Position numbers and translations under genes: made by a program. Positions 45,685 to 57,134 of a DNA stretch of 64,000 bases are shown in pieces. The notes beneath the pieces were generated by a model, which saw only the letters and a list, made by a program, of their open reading frames with translations, was not told the origin of the DNA and did no database searches. Source of the DNA: Mycolicibacterium sp. P1-5 (GTDB lineage: Bacteria; Actinomycetota; Actinomycetes; Mycobacteriales; Mycobacteriaceae). Position 1 is the first letter of the stretch, and the number at the start of each line of letters is the position of its first letter. The stretch is taken from the NCBI RefSeq assembly GCF_008329565.1, contig NZ_NPKT01000002.1, positions 372,001 through 436,000 of the forward strand, in the 5' to 3' direction.

Positions 45685-45993
45685 TCAGCCGGGCTTTCGC
45701 CGCAGCGTCCAGGCGGGCACCCAGTGTGTCACCGTTTTGCCGCGCGATCCGTAAGCGATCTCGTAGGTCACCAGCCCCCACCAGTCGCCCTGCTCGCAGA
45801 TACCCCAGCAGCTCAGCATCCCGGTGACGACCTTGTGCATCTGCAGGCCGTGCGGGTGATAGCGGCCGGTTCGATGTGGCTGGCGGGGGAACAGCACCGT
45901 CAGGTCGATCAATACCGGGACCGGTGGGCGGACCACGCGAAACGGGTCGCGGACGGGTTGCCCCGTGTAGCCGATCGATACGCGGTCCACCAT
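45685..45993 (-). CDS. small conserved hypothetical protein
   Basis: 102 residues from ATG 45993; the frame is open further but without a ribosome site. It carries VSIGYTGQPVRDPFRVVRPP, PRQPHRTGRYHPHGLQMHKV, and GDWWGLVTYEIAYGSRGKTV, then THWVPAWTLRRKPG. Rich in His, Trp and Arg, with three cysteines (two in SCWGIC). No family recognised. Divergent from clpB. Confidence 0.65.
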   Translation of the reverse strand: MVDRVSIGYTGQPVRDPFRVVRPPVPVLIDLTVLFPRQPHRTGRYHPHGLQMHKVVTGMLSCWGICEQGDWWGLVTYEIAYGSRGKTVTHWVPAWTLRRKPG

Positions 45994-46065
45994 CTTTCGA
46001 TCATATGTTCGAATATCCAGAAGCCGACGCAGAAGCTCTTTCCCAAAATTTTCCAAAAGAGTTAA

Positions 46066-46086
46066 AGTTGAGCGGAACAGACTCAA
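46066..46086. promoter_or_regulatory. HAIR operator (HspR site) upstream of clpB
   Basis: GTTGAGC, seven bases (GGAACAG), then ACTCAAC: a good match to HspR's CTTGAGT-N7-ACTCAAG, 87 bases before clpB. Confidence 0.85.
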
Positions 46087-46098
46087 CCTTGACGATGT
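46073..46098 (+). promoter_or_regulatory. candidate SigH/SigE-type promoter of clpB
   Basis: GGAAC begins at 46073 and GTTGA at 46096, with 19 bases between GGAA and GTT. This suits the SigH-type GGAA-N18/19-GTT promoter. The -35 part lies inside the HAIR spacer, so HspR would cover it. Confidence 0.5.
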
Positions 46099-46172
46099 TG
46101 AACAAGGCGACAAGCATTTTGCCGTGGCCTGCTGATCGTTCGCGGGCACGGCCTGACTGAAAGTGAGGTGTC

Positions 46173-48719
<2,547 letters not shown>

Positions 48720-48730
48720 GTCTCGACGGC

Positions 48731-48788
48731 CGAGCAGACGCAGAATCGCACAATCCGCACCCCGCGGATGCGAGTCTGCGTCTGCTCG
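48731..48788 (+). terminator. large palindrome after clpB
   Basis: Twenty-base arms (CGAGCAGACGCAGAATCGCA and TGCGAGTCTGCGTCTGCTCG, one mismatch) enclose an inner TCCGC/GCGGA hairpin. It starts 11 bases after the stop. Very stable, no T-tract. It could be a terminator or a copy of a dispersed palindrome. Confidence 0.75.
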
Positions 48789-48814
48789 CGTTGGGGGGCC
48801 TCTGCTATTGATTG

Positions 48815-50167
48815 ATGGTGCCGACCACTGATCCCGTCATCACCGCGGTTCCCGGACAACCGAACCTGCTGCTCGGGGCCTACGACCTCGCAACGCTGGG
48901 GTACCGCGCCGACGAGTTCTTCGTCGCTGGAACCGCGGCCTCATTCGCACCGGCCGGGACTGCCGAGTACAAAACCCGGATCGTGGTCCTTCGACCGCTC
49001 GACGAATCGGCCTGGAACGGGACGGCCATCGTCGAATGGCTCAACGTCAGCGGCGGCATCGACGCCCCCGCCGTCTGGTTCATGGCGCACCGCGAGATCG
49101 CCCGCGCCGGCTACGCGTACGTCGTCGTCTCCGCCCAGCGCGTCGGAATCGAGGGCGGCCTCAGCCTGATCGGCGATGCATCTCTGAAAAAGCTTGATCC
49201 GCAACGGTATTCAGAACTCAGTCATCCGGGCGATGCATACGCCTACGACATCTTCACCCAGGTCGGTCAGGCCGTTCGCGCCGGTGTGATCGATGGCCTG
49301 GCACCGGAGGTCGTGCTCGCCGCGGGGGAGTCGCAGTCGGCCACGTTCCTGACCACCTATGTCAACGACGTCGACCCGGACGCCGCGGTGTTCGACGGTT
49401 TCCTGGTCCATTCCCGGTTCGGCTCGGCGGCACCGCTGGACGGGACGTCCCTGCTCGACGAATCCGGGGCGTTCCACTCCGTGCCCGTGCCGTTTCGCGC
49501 CGACCTGCGCGTGCCGGTGTTGACCGTGATCACCGAGACCGACCTGCTCGGCGCGCGACTGCTGGGCTACAGCCACGCCCGCGTGCCGGACACCGAGCAC
49601 CTCCGGGTCTGGGAGATCCCCGGCTCGGCGCACGCCGACAACTACACGATCCGGGTCGGGTTCATCGACAACGGCACGGTCCCGCTCGATCAGATCGTGG
49701 CGGCCTATGCGCCGACCAATGACCTGATGGGTCAGAAGCTGCCGCACTTCATCAACTTCGCCCCGCAGCACCACTACGTGTTGCAGGCGGCTATCGCGCA
49801 GTTGCACGGCTGGGTGCGCACCGGTCGGCCGGCGCCGAGCGCTCCGCGGATCGACATCACCGACATCGAGCCTCATCAGACCCTCGTGGACTCGAATGGT
49901 CTGGCCACCGGTGGGCTGCGAACCCCCTGGGTGGACGTCCCGACGGCCCGGACATCGGGTGCCGGCGCGGGAGACAACGTGCTGCTCGCGATTTTCGGCT
50001 CGGGCGAGCCGTTCGACTCCGAGACCCTGGCCACCCTGTACCCCGGCGGAGGAGCCGAATACCTGGAGCGGTTCACCGCGGCCCTAAACGAGGCGATCGC
50101 CGGCGGCTTCCTGCTCGCGACCGATCGCGCGGAAATCCTCGAACTCGCCGCGGCGACCGGCCCGTAA
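48815..50167 (+). CDS. alpha/beta hydrolase domain protein (PF20091-like)
   Basis: 450 residues from ATG 48815; TTG 48812 adjoins it. It carries NVSGGIDAPAVWFMAHREIA, YVVVSAQRVGIEGG, the nucleophile elbow AAGESQSATF (about 167-176, Ser in G-E-S-Q-S), TVITETDLLGARLLGYSHAR and PGSAHADNYT for acid and His. The pattern is that of the 'alpha/beta hydrolase domain-containing' family found in actinobacteria. No signal peptide. Substrate unknown. Separated from clpB by the palindrome. Confidence 0.8.
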   Translation: MVPTTDPVITAVPGQPNLLLGAYDLATLGYRADEFFVAGTAASFAPAGTAEYKTRIVVLRPLDESAWNGTAIVEWLNVSGGIDAPAVWFMAHREIARAGYAYVVVSAQRVGIEGGLSLIGDASLKKLDPQRYSELSHPGDAYAYDIFTQVGQAVRAGVIDGLAPEVVLAAGESQSATFLTTYVNDVDPDAAVFDGFLVHSRFGSAAPLDGTSLLDESGAFHSVPVPFRADLRVPVLTVITETDLLGARLLGYSHARVPDTEHLRVWEIPGSAHADNYTIRVGFIDNGTVPLDQIVAAYAPTNDLMGQKLPHFINFAPQHHYVLQAAIAQLHGWVRTGRPAPSAPRIDITDIEPHQTLVDSNGLATGGLRTPWVDVPTARTSGAGAGDNVLLAIFGSGEPFDSETLATLYPGGGAEYLERFTAALNEAIAGGFLLATDRAEILELAAATGP

Positions 50168-50226
50168 TAGGTCTGTGACCTGCTGGAGTTCTCGCAACCG
50201 GGCAGTGAGCAGATACGCTAGGCGTA

Positions 50227-51012
50227 ATGGTTCCGTTCTGGTTCACGCTGTCCGCGCTCTGCTTCGTGGGTGCGGCGGTGTTGTTGTACGTCGACCTCGG
50301 CCGTCGGCGTGGTCTGGGCCGCCGCCGTAAATCCTGGGCGCGGTCGCACGGGTTCGACTTCGAACCCGAGTCCGCCGAGATCGTCGGCCGCTGGAAGCGC
50401 GGCGTGATGTCCACTGTCGGCGATGTCAGCGCCCGCAACGTCGTGCTCGGGCAGATCCGTGGCGAAGCGGTCTACATCTTCGACCTGGAAGACGTAGCCA
50501 CCGTGATCGCGCTGCACCGCAAGGTCGGCACGAACGTCGTGATGGATCTGCGGCTCAAGGGCATCGCCGAGCCGCGGGAGAGCGATGTCTGGCTGCTGGG
50601 CGCCATCGGCCCGCGGATGGTCTACTCCACCAACCTCGACGCCGCCCGCCGGGCCTGCGATCGCCGGATGGTGACCTTCGCCCACACCGCGCCGGACTGC
50701 GCCGAGATCATGTGGAACGAGCAGAACTGGACGCTGGTCTCCATGCCGATCTCGTCCTCCCGCGCCCAGTGGGACGAGGGCCTGCGCACCGTGCGGCAAT
50801 TCAACGACCTGCTGCGGGTGCTGCCTCCGACCGTGCAGCCGGCGCTCCCTGCGTCCGCCGGCCGTCGCAACGCCTCCCCAGGTCGCCCGCTCGCGCCCGC
50901 CGGCCGTCGCGAGCTGCCGCCGGGTCATGTCGACGCTCCGCCGCCGCTGCGCCCGCAGCAGCCGCGCAATTCCAGCCCGGCCGGCCAACAGGCTCCCAAC
51001 TACCAGCGCTGA
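50227..51012 (+). CDS. ttfA: TtfA, trehalose monomycolate transport factor (Rv0383c-like)
   Basis: 261 residues. One N-terminal membrane helix (about 3-23, FWFTLSALCFVGAAVLLYVD), a basic segment, then a globular domain (about 50-200; SHGFDFEPESAEIVGRWKRG, LGQIRGEAVYIFDLEDV, WLLGAIGPRMVYSTNLDAAR), then a Pro-rich tail. It corresponds in order and layout to Mtb Rv0383c, which lies next to clpB and pyrE. That protein, TtfA, works with MmpL3 to move trehalose monomycolate across the inner membrane. The transport role is taken from the family. Confidence 0.85.
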   Translation: MVPFWFTLSALCFVGAAVLLYVDLGRRRGLGRRRKSWARSHGFDFEPESAEIVGRWKRGVMSTVGDVSARNVVLGQIRGEAVYIFDLEDVATVIALHRKVGTNVVMDLRLKGIAEPRESDVWLLGAIGPRMVYSTNLDAARRACDRRMVTFAHTAPDCAEIMWNEQNWTLVSMPISSSRAQWDEGLRTVRQFNDLLRVLPPTVQPALPASAGRRNASPGRPLAPAGRRELPPGHVDAPPPLRPQQPRNSSPAGQQAPNYQR

Positions 51013-51029
51013 GCCGGTAGGGTCGCGGC

Positions 51030-51806
51030 GTGCCTCGTCCCGTTGCCCTGATCACCGGCCCCACCGCCGGCCTCGGTGCGGGCTATGCCCGCCGCTACGC
51101 GCGCGACGGCTACAACCTCGTTCTTGTCGCCCGCACCGTGGATCGGCTTGACGACCTCGCGGCCGAGTTGAGGGCCGCCAACGGTGTCGACGTCGAAGTG
51201 CTGCGCGCCGATCTCACCGACGCGGCCCACCGCGCCCGGGTCGCCGACCGCCTGTCCGCCGGAGTGCAGGTGCTGGTCAACAACGCCGGATTCGGTACCT
51301 CGGGTGAGTTTTGGACCGCCGACCCCGCCCAGCTGCAGGCCCAGCTCGACGTCAACGTCACGGCCGTCATGCACTTCACCCGTGCGGCGCTGCCGTCGAT
51401 GATCGCGGCCGGCTCGGGCACAGTGATCAACATCGCCAGCGTCGCGGGCCTGCTCTCGGGCCGCGGGTCCACCTACTCGGCGTCGAAGGCCTGGGTGGTG
51501 TCGTTCACCGAGGGGCTGGCCAACGGACTGGCCGGCACCGGTGTGAGCATCCACGCCGTCTGCCCCGGATTCGTGCGCACGGAATTCCACGAGCGGGCCG
51601 GCATCGACATGACGTCGATCCCAAACTTCTTGTGGCTGGGCGTCGACGACGTTGTCGCCGAAAGCCTGGCCGATGTGGCCAAGGGCAAAATCATCAGCAT
51701 TCCCAGCCTGCAGTACAAAGTGCTGACCTCGGTCGGCCGGCTGGTTCCGCGGGGTCTGGTCCGCGCGGTCAACAACACAATGGGACGAGGCCGTGGGCGC
51801 ACCTGA
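51030..51806 (+). CDS. short-chain dehydrogenase/reductase
   Basis: 258 residues from GTG, 18 bases after ttf[20 protein letters not shown] (Rossmann loop), [15 protein letters not shown] (NADPH-type Arg), [11 protein letters not shown], the active Ser in [10 protein letters not shown], and YSASK. The end is [18 protein letters not shown]-dependent reductase, substrate unknown; the sequence looks like those acting on acyl or keto lipids. It overlaps pyrE by 14 bases, so the transcript is ttfA-SDR-pyrE. Confidence 0.9.
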   Translation: MPRPVALITGPTAGLGAGYARRYARDGYNLVLVARTVDRLDDLAAELRAANGVDVEVLRADLTDAAHRARVADRLSAGVQVLVNNAGFGTSGEFWTADPAQLQAQLDVNVTAVMHFTRAALPSMIAAGSGTVINIASVAGLLSGRGSTYSASKAWVVSFTEGLANGLAGTGVSIHAVCPGFVRTEFHERAGIDMTSIPNFLWLGVDDVVAESLADVAKGKIISIPSLQYKVLTSVGRLVPRGLVRAVNNTMGRGRGRT

Positions 51807-52353
51807 ACTCAACGCATCCGAACGCGCCGAACTCGCCGAACTGGTGCGCCAGTTGTCGGTCGTGTTCGGCCGCGTCACCCTGTCGTCGGGCAAGGAGGCC
51901 GACTACTACGTCGACTTGCGCCGCGCCACGCTGCATCACCGGGCCGCCCCGCTGATCGGCCGGCTGGTGCGCGACCTGACCGTGGACTGGGACTACGCCG
52001 CCGTCGGGGGGCTGACCATGGGAGCCGACCCGGTGGCCAGCGCGGTTATGCACGCACCGGGACGCCCGATCGACGCCTTCGTGGTACGCAAGGCGGTGAA
52101 AAGCCATGGGATGCAACGACTTATCGAAGGTGCCGAGATTTCGGGCAAGCGAGTGTTGGTGGTCGAGGACACCAGCACGACCGGTGGATCGGCGCTGACC
52201 GCCGTGCAATCGGTGCGTGAGGCGGGTGGGACCGTCGTGGGTGTCGTGACGGTGGTGGACAGGGCCACTGGGGCGGCTGAGGCGATCGAGGCCGAAGGCG
52301 TTCCCTACCGAAGCGTGCTGGGTCTGTCCGACCTCGGCCTGCCGAGTTCCTGA
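51793..52353 (+). CDS. pyrE: orotate phosphoribosyltransferase
   Basis: 186 residues from GTG inside the SDR gene. PRPP loop [20 protein letters not shown] (about 115-134), [20 protein letters not shown] near the N terminus, and [17 protein letters not shown] (catalytic Lys). It makes orotidine monophosphate in UMP synthesis. Mtb has pyrE next to the Rv0383c gene. The short gap to the next gene suggests one operon. Confidence 0.95.
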   Translation: MGAPELNASERAELAELVRQLSVVFGRVTLSSGKEADYYVDLRRATLHHRAAPLIGRLVRDLTVDWDYAAVGGLTMGADPVASAVMHAPGRPIDAFVVRKAVKSHGMQRLIEGAEISGKRVLVVEDTSTTGGSALTAVQSVREAGGTVVGVVTVVDRATGAAEAIEAEGVPYRSVLGLSDLGLPSS

Positions 52354-52361
52354 CTCTTCCG

Positions 52362-53135
52362 ATGAGTATCGACGAGGAGCCCATCGAGGCTTCGGAATGG
52401 CAGTGGGACGACGTCGTCGACGTGATCTGTGCCGGGGCCGGACCCGGTGCGTTCGCGCACGCGGTCTGCTGCGCCGACCAGGACCTCGACGTCGAACTCG
52501 CTGACGCCCAGATTTCCTTGCAGACAGTCGATTCCGCCACCGCGGCTTATCTGCAATCGATGACCGAGGACCTCGGATTGGCCGACACGCCAGCTCCCGA
52601 TCTGGAGCTGTCGACCGTACGAGCCCAGCCGGTCCCGGCCAGGACCGATCGCCGCGCGACGATCGAACCGTTCTTCGGATCTCGGCTGCGGGACTGGTCG
52701 GTGCGCTGCATCGCTTCGCCGTTCGGCGTGATCTACACCCAGATCCCCGACATGATGACGACCATGCGCGCCGATGGCGGTGAGACCATCCGGGTGGCAG
52801 CGCTGGGCGACTACCGGCCCGAAGGAGATCGCCCCGGCGTCGCGCTGACCGAATGGCTGCGCCGGCAGGTGGCCGAGCGCGACATCTTCGGCGAGGTCGG
52901 TATGGCGTTGCAGCGGTTGATCTTCGAAGAAGGGCGCGTCGCGGGCGCCGCCCTTTCCACGCCGGACGGAACGCGGCTGATCCGTGCGACCCTGGGTGTG
53001 GCACTGTCGATTGGCGCGCTGCCTGACGACACCGGCTGGCCGGTCCAGACCGGGCTGCCCGACGGCGCGCAGGTGGCGGTGGTGAGTCGCACCGCCAGCC
53101 GATTCGGCCGCGTCGAACTGCTCTACGGTTCCTGA
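52362..53135 (+). CDS. conserved hypothetical with degenerate FAD-binding start
   Basis: 257 residues. It opens with WDDVVDVICAGAGPGAFAHA, close to the FAD-binding start of ketosteroid-dehydrogenase-like flavoproteins (GxGxxA), but the protein is far too short and lacks the long substrate domain. The middle is acidic and Ala-rich, and the end has DWSVRCIASPFGVIYTQIPD and VAVVSRTASRFGRVELLYGS. It follows pyrE by eight bases, in a place where Mtb has a hypothetical gene (Rv0381c). Function unknown; it may have lost FAD binding. Confidence 0.75.
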   Translation: MSIDEEPIEASEWQWDDVVDVICAGAGPGAFAHAVCCADQDLDVELADAQISLQTVDSATAAYLQSMTEDLGLADTPAPDLELSTVRAQPVPARTDRRATIEPFFGSRLRDWSVRCIASPFGVIYTQIPDMMTTMRADGGETIRVAALGDYRPEGDRPGVALTEWLRRQVAERDIFGEVGMALQRLIFEEGRVAGAALSTPDGTRLIRATLGVALSIGALPDDTGWPVQTGLPDGAQVAVVSRTASRFGRVELLYGS

Positions 53136-53136
53136 G

Positions 53137-55008
53137 TCAGTTCCTGCTCGGTGCTGAAAAGTCCACCGGAATGAACTTTTTGGCGAAAAGCTCGGCCATC
53201 GCATCGGCGGGGATAGGGCGGGACAGCAGGAATCCCTGAGCGCGATGACAACCGTGCTGGAGCAAGGTCATCGCCGCGGTCGGCAGCTCTACGCCCTCGG
53301 CGACCAGCTCGAGGTTGAATGCCTCGGCCAGCGCGATGATCGCTCGCACGATCGCCAGATCCTCGGGGTTGGTGCCCAGTTCGAGGACGAAGCCCTTGTC
53401 GATCTTGAGGGTGTCCACCGGCAGCGACTTCAGATGGGTGAGCACGCTGTAGCCGGTGCCGAAGTCGTCGATGGCGATCCGCACGCCGACCTCTTTGAGC
53501 CCGGCCAGCGTGATGCGAGTGGTTTCGATATCTTGCACCACAACGCTTTCGGTGATCTCCAGGCACACCGACCTGCCGTCGAGTCCGAACTCGGCGATCG
53601 TGTCGGCCACCGACTCGACGAATCCGTCGGCGACCAGCTGTACGGGGGAGACGTTGATCCGGATGACCGCGTCCGTGGCGATGCCGCTGGCGTGCCAGAG
53701 GCTGAACTGCTCGCAGGCGGCGCGCATCACCCAGCGGCCCAATTCGCCTGCCAGGTTGATGGATTCGGCGACATGGATGAACGAATCCGGTAGCAGCAGG
53801 CCGCGGGTCGGGTGCTGCCAGCGCACCAGCGCCTCGGTCGCCAGGATCTTCCCGGTGCGCATGTCGACCTCGGGGAGATAGTGCAGGATCAGCGAACCGG
53901 TATCGATCACGTTCTGCAGGTGCAGCTCGATGTCGTTGCGGAATTCGCTCTTCAGCGACATCTCGTCGGTGAAGACCGCGATCTTGTTGCCGCCGGCGTT
54001 CTTGGCGTTGAGCACCGCCTGGTCGGCACGGCGCAACAGATCCGATGTGGTGTCCCGGCCCGGAACGCCCAGTGCGACACCGGCACTGACGGTGCGGGTC
54101 AGCATCTCGCCGCCGATCGTCACCCGGTCACGGAGCGCGTCCTGCAACCGATGGGCCAGCGCCTCGGCGGTTTCGGCATCAACCGGCCCGGCCGGCACGA
54201 TCACGAACTCGTCACCACCGAGGCGCGCGATAACGTCGCTGTCCCCGGATTCCTCTCGCAACCGTTCGGCGAAGGCCTGGATGAACCAGTCCCCGGCGTG
54301 GTGGCCCAGGTAGTCGTTGATCGCCTTGAGCCGGTCGAGGTCGAGGAACAGCACCGACACCGGACCGGACTCACCGGCGCGCAACCGCTCGTCGAGGTGG
54401 GCCAGCAGTGCCCGGCGGTTGTGCAGTCCGGTCAGGTCGTCATGCTCGGCCAGGTAGCGCAGCTGGTCCTCGGCGACCACGCGAGCCTGCACCTGGGCGA
54501 ACAACGAGGCAATCGCCTTGAGCGCGTTGAGTTCTTCTGGCGACCAGTCCTTGATGCCGAACTTGATGAATCCGATGCAGCCCGTCGTCGTATCACCGGA
54601 CAGCAGTGGAACCGAGGCCATCGACGTCAACGCCATGCCGGTGCCCTCTTCGACGAGGCGTTGGTATTCGTCCTCGGGGATCGGATCGGGGCGGAAGAAC
54701 ACCGGTTCCTTGGCGTGCTCGGCGGTAGCGAAGACCGGGTCCGCGTCGGTGAAGTAGATGAGTTCGAGGGGGTCCGGATCGCGCTCGTGGGGTGGCCACT
54801 CGGCAATCAGTCGGGTCGCTCGAATGCTGTGATCGTTGTAACGAAGGAAACAAACGTCCACGCCGAATGACGATGACAGTTGGCCGAGAACCACTTGCGA
54901 CACGTTTGCCGATGTGGCGGCATCGACAGCCATCAGCTGCGTCGCGACATGCGTAACGAGATTCTCCAGGCTGTCAGCAGTCCCGGTCTCGGAAGGTGTG
55001 GTCATCAT
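53137..55008 (-). CDS. GAF-GGDEF-EAL c-di-GMP synthase/phosphodiesterase (Rv1354c-like)
   Basis: 623 residues. N-terminal GAF sensor (about 15-170), then GGDEF with an intact RLGGDEFVIV (about 245-260), then EAL (about 360-610). The EAL part has TEALVRW, INVSPVQL, EITESVV, DDFGTGYSVLTHLKSLPVD and ELVAEGVE, all intact. So it can in principle make and break c-di-GMP, like Mtb Rv1354c of the same size. The RxxD product-inhibition site before GGDEF reads GDSD here. It lies downstream of the acyltransferase-like gene with 54 bases between. Confidence 0.93.
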   Translation of the reverse strand: MMTTPSETGTADSLENLVTHVATQLMAVDAATSANVSQVVLGQLSSSFGVDVCFLRYNDHSIRATRLIAEWPPHERDPDPLELIYFTDADPVFATAEHAKEPVFFRPDPIPEDEYQRLVEEGTGMALTSMASVPLLSGDTTTGCIGFIKFGIKDWSPEELNALKAIASLFAQVQARVVAEDQLRYLAEHDDLTGLHNRRALLAHLDERLRAGESGPVSVLFLDLDRLKAINDYLGHHAGDWFIQAFAERLREESGDSDVIARLGGDEFVIVPAGPVDAETAEALAHRLQDALRDRVTIGGEMLTRTVSAGVALGVPGRDTTSDLLRRADQAVLNAKNAGGNKIAVFTDEMSLKSEFRNDIELHLQNVIDTGSLILHYLPEVDMRTGKILATEALVRWQHPTRGLLLPDSFIHVAESINLAGELGRWVMRAACEQFSLWHASGIATDAVIRINVSPVQLVADGFVESVADTIAEFGLDGRSVCLEITESVVVQDIETTRITLAGLKEVGVRIAIDDFGTGYSVLTHLKSLPVDTLKIDKGFVLELGTNPEDLAIVRAIIALAEAFNLELVAEGVELPTAAMTLLQHGCHRAQGFLLSRPIPADAMAELFAKKFIPVDFSAPSRN

Positions 55009-55062
55009 GCCATCTCGTGATTAGTGGAGCTTAGGAGATGGTATCGGTTTGTTGCTATCTCG

Positions 55063-55818
55063 CTAGCTTCCGCTCCCGGCCAGCAAGCCGAAGCCACTGA
55101 ACTCGTCGGAGATATCGGCCAGCATGCGCATTTCCTTGACGATCTTGGCCAACTGTTTCGGCTCGGCGTGGTTGGCGAAGGTGCGCCGGTCCCACCACAT
55201 CATCTTGGTGCGGTAGCGGTCGCTCGGGTACGCCGCGGCCGGGATCTTTGTGGCCACCACGCCACCCGAGGAGCTCCACCGGTCCAGGACGTGCGCGGCC
55301 GCGGTTGCCAGGATGAACTGTGCGCCCAGCAGGGTCATCGTCGGGAATGCCGTGCGCGCGAACGTTCGAGTGAGTTCACCGCTGCGGGCGGGATCGTCAC
55401 TCACCCAGGCCGACTTCATCTCCACCACGCCGAACGGCAGCCGGTCGGTGATCATCTTGCGGACGGCGTCCTGGCCAGGCTGGCCAGCCCATTCGACGAT
55501 CGCGTGCGATTCGTCGGCGCCCAGGTATGGGCCCTTCGCCCGCAAACCGCCGAGCATCTTCCCGTTCTCATCGAGTGCGGTGTAGAACAGCGTCGTGTCG
55601 CGGCCGTCGCGGAACGAGTCAAGATCCAGGGCCGCCTCCACACCGTGCTTCTCGTAACTCTGCAGCGCTCCCTGCAGATAGTCGTCCCATAGCCCGGGTT
55701 CGCTGTCGGGTTGGGCGAGCACGATCGTGCATCCGGTATCAGTGTCGCGCCAGCTAATGGTCTCGGGCAGGCTGTAGAGCTTTTGGTCCGGAAATTGCAG
55801 CACTGAGGCGTTCATCAT
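55063..55818 (-). CDS. acyltransferase-like (FeeM/autoinducer-synthase-like) protein
   Basis: 251 residues from ATG 55818 (a second ATG follows). The pattern FYTALDENGKMLGGLRAKGP, then ADESHAIVEWAGQPGQDAVR, VVEMKSAWVSDDPARSGEL and LLGAQFILATAAAHVLDRWS resembles GNAT-fold N-acyl amino acid synthases and acyl-homoserine-lactone-synthase relatives. That family uses acyl carriers to acylate small amines. The call is by pattern only. It is the first gene of a two-gene transcript with the c-di-GMP enzyme. The 362 bases upstream, to 56180, hold no other gene; an AT-rich patch (about 55879-55915) probably contains its promoter. Confidence 0.6.
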   Translation of the reverse strand: MMNASVLQFPDQKLYSLPETISWRDTDTGCTIVLAQPDSEPGLWDDYLQGALQSYEKHGVEAALDLDSFRDGRDTTLFYTALDENGKMLGGLRAKGPYLGADESHAIVEWAGQPGQDAVRKMITDRLPFGVVEMKSAWVSDDPARSGELTRTFARTAFPTMTLLGAQFILATAAAHVLDRWSSSGGVVATKIPAAAYPSDRYRTKMMWWDRRTFANHAEPKQLAKIVKEMRMLADISDEFSGFGLLAGSGS

Positions 55819-56180
55819 TTCCCATCTTTCGGGGGCCCTGCGGTAGGGGTACCCGCAGCTGATACCGGGGTTGCGCGTGGTTTATTTACTCGAACTTGCA
55901 AATATCAGTATCTCGCCGGAAGGTGCCAAGGAGCTAGCCGTTAGCCGGAAAAGCGCTGGTTACCGAGGGGTAGCCGACGAAATCCGTCGAAAGCACCGCC
56001 CTGGGACACCGCTTGCGTGAACACCTGTGCGCACAGAATTCCTGGTCAAGTGCGGCGCCGCTGCCAAGCGAACTGGTGACCCTAGACTCTTCATCGGCGG
56101 ACGCCGATTTGGTATTACGGGCGCCCTGGGGGGCGGACGGTATGTGCGGAGCGTGATCTGAGGGGCAGAAAGGGCGTTGG

Positions 56181-57134
56181 GTGAGCTGTATCGCACGGTT
56201 GTCGCAACCCCGCGAAGGTGCGGCACCGCGGCGGATGGTCACGGCCCTGATCGCGGCAATTCTGGCTGCCGCCAGCGTCATCGGAGCAGGCGGCTGTTCG
56301 GGCGCCGCCAGCAAATCAAGTTATGGCACTGCTTCGGCAAAGATCGGTGAATCGCTGGCCCTGTTGGGGTGGAATGTCAGAGTTGCTGAATTTCGCTGGA
56401 ACGGTGAATTTGTGCTCGTCGACATCGACGCTGCGCCCAGGGATCCAACCGCGCCGCACGCAAAACCCGAGGACATCCGATTCGGTCTTTACGGAACCCT
56501 CGCGCATCCGGTTGAAGCCACCGGGCTCGGGAGCTGCGATCTGGTGCAAGGGGTCACCAGCACGCCGCTGGCGGCATCGCCGCAACGACTCACCGGCACC
56601 GTTTGTCTTGGCCCGGTCAAGGAACACAGCGCGGTGCGTGGGGTGTACGGGTATTCACCGCACGACCGCATCGCGGGGACCGCGGCGGCTTACCCGGCGG
56701 CGTTTCCGGTCGGCATGATGCCGACGAACAAGAACGACACCGGGCTCACGGTCACGACCTCCAGCGTCGACGCCTGGCGTGCCGACGGTACCCAGCTGAC
56801 CCAGCAGGCGCTGGGCGACCCAACGGTGTTCACCGGCAAGGGCTACATGCTCCTGGGATTGCAGGCCGACGCCTCCGCCGCCCAGTACCGGGACGACTCG
56901 GCGCAGCGCGGCGGTCCGATGATGTTGGTGGCGGCGCCAAGCCTGCCCCCGCCCGGCCTGAATCCGGCGTGCGCGGCCTACGGCGCGTCGGTGCTACTGC
57001 TGCCCGACGCATCGCTCGACGCGGTCCACGTCAACGCGTCACTGTGCACACAGGGTGAGATCAATGACGCCCTTCTGAACGCGACGGTGTCGGTGGTCGG
57101 TACCCACGCCGCGCTATGGGTGACCCGTGACTGA
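56181..57134 (+). CDS. putative lipoprotein of unknown function
   Basis: 317 residues from GTG 56181; ATG 56235 is possible. A basic start, then a hydrophobic segment (TALIAAILAAASVIGAG) and GGCSGA, a likely lipid-attachment Cys. The mature part is beta-rich and has four cysteines in pairs (LGSCDLVQ, GTVCLGPV, and NPACAAYG, ASLCTQGE), which may form disulfides. It has an Asp/Thr-rich repeat-free body, ending ALWVTRD. No family recognised. It overlaps the RNA methyltransferase gene by eight bases. Confidence 0.7.
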   Translation: MSCIARLSQPREGAAPRRMVTALIAAILAAASVIGAGGCSGAASKSSYGTASAKIGESLALLGWNVRVAEFRWNGEFVLVDIDAAPRDPTAPHAKPEDIRFGLYGTLAHPVEATGLGSCDLVQGVTSTPLAASPQRLTGTVCLGPVKEHSAVRGVYGYSPHDRIAGTAAAYPAAFPVGMMPTNKNDTGLTVTTSSVDAWRADGTQLTQQALGDPTVFTGKGYMLLGLQADASAAQYRDDSAQRGGPMMLVAAPSLPPPGLNPACAAYGASVLLLPDASLDAVHVNASLCTQGEINDALLNATVSVVGTHAALWVTRD

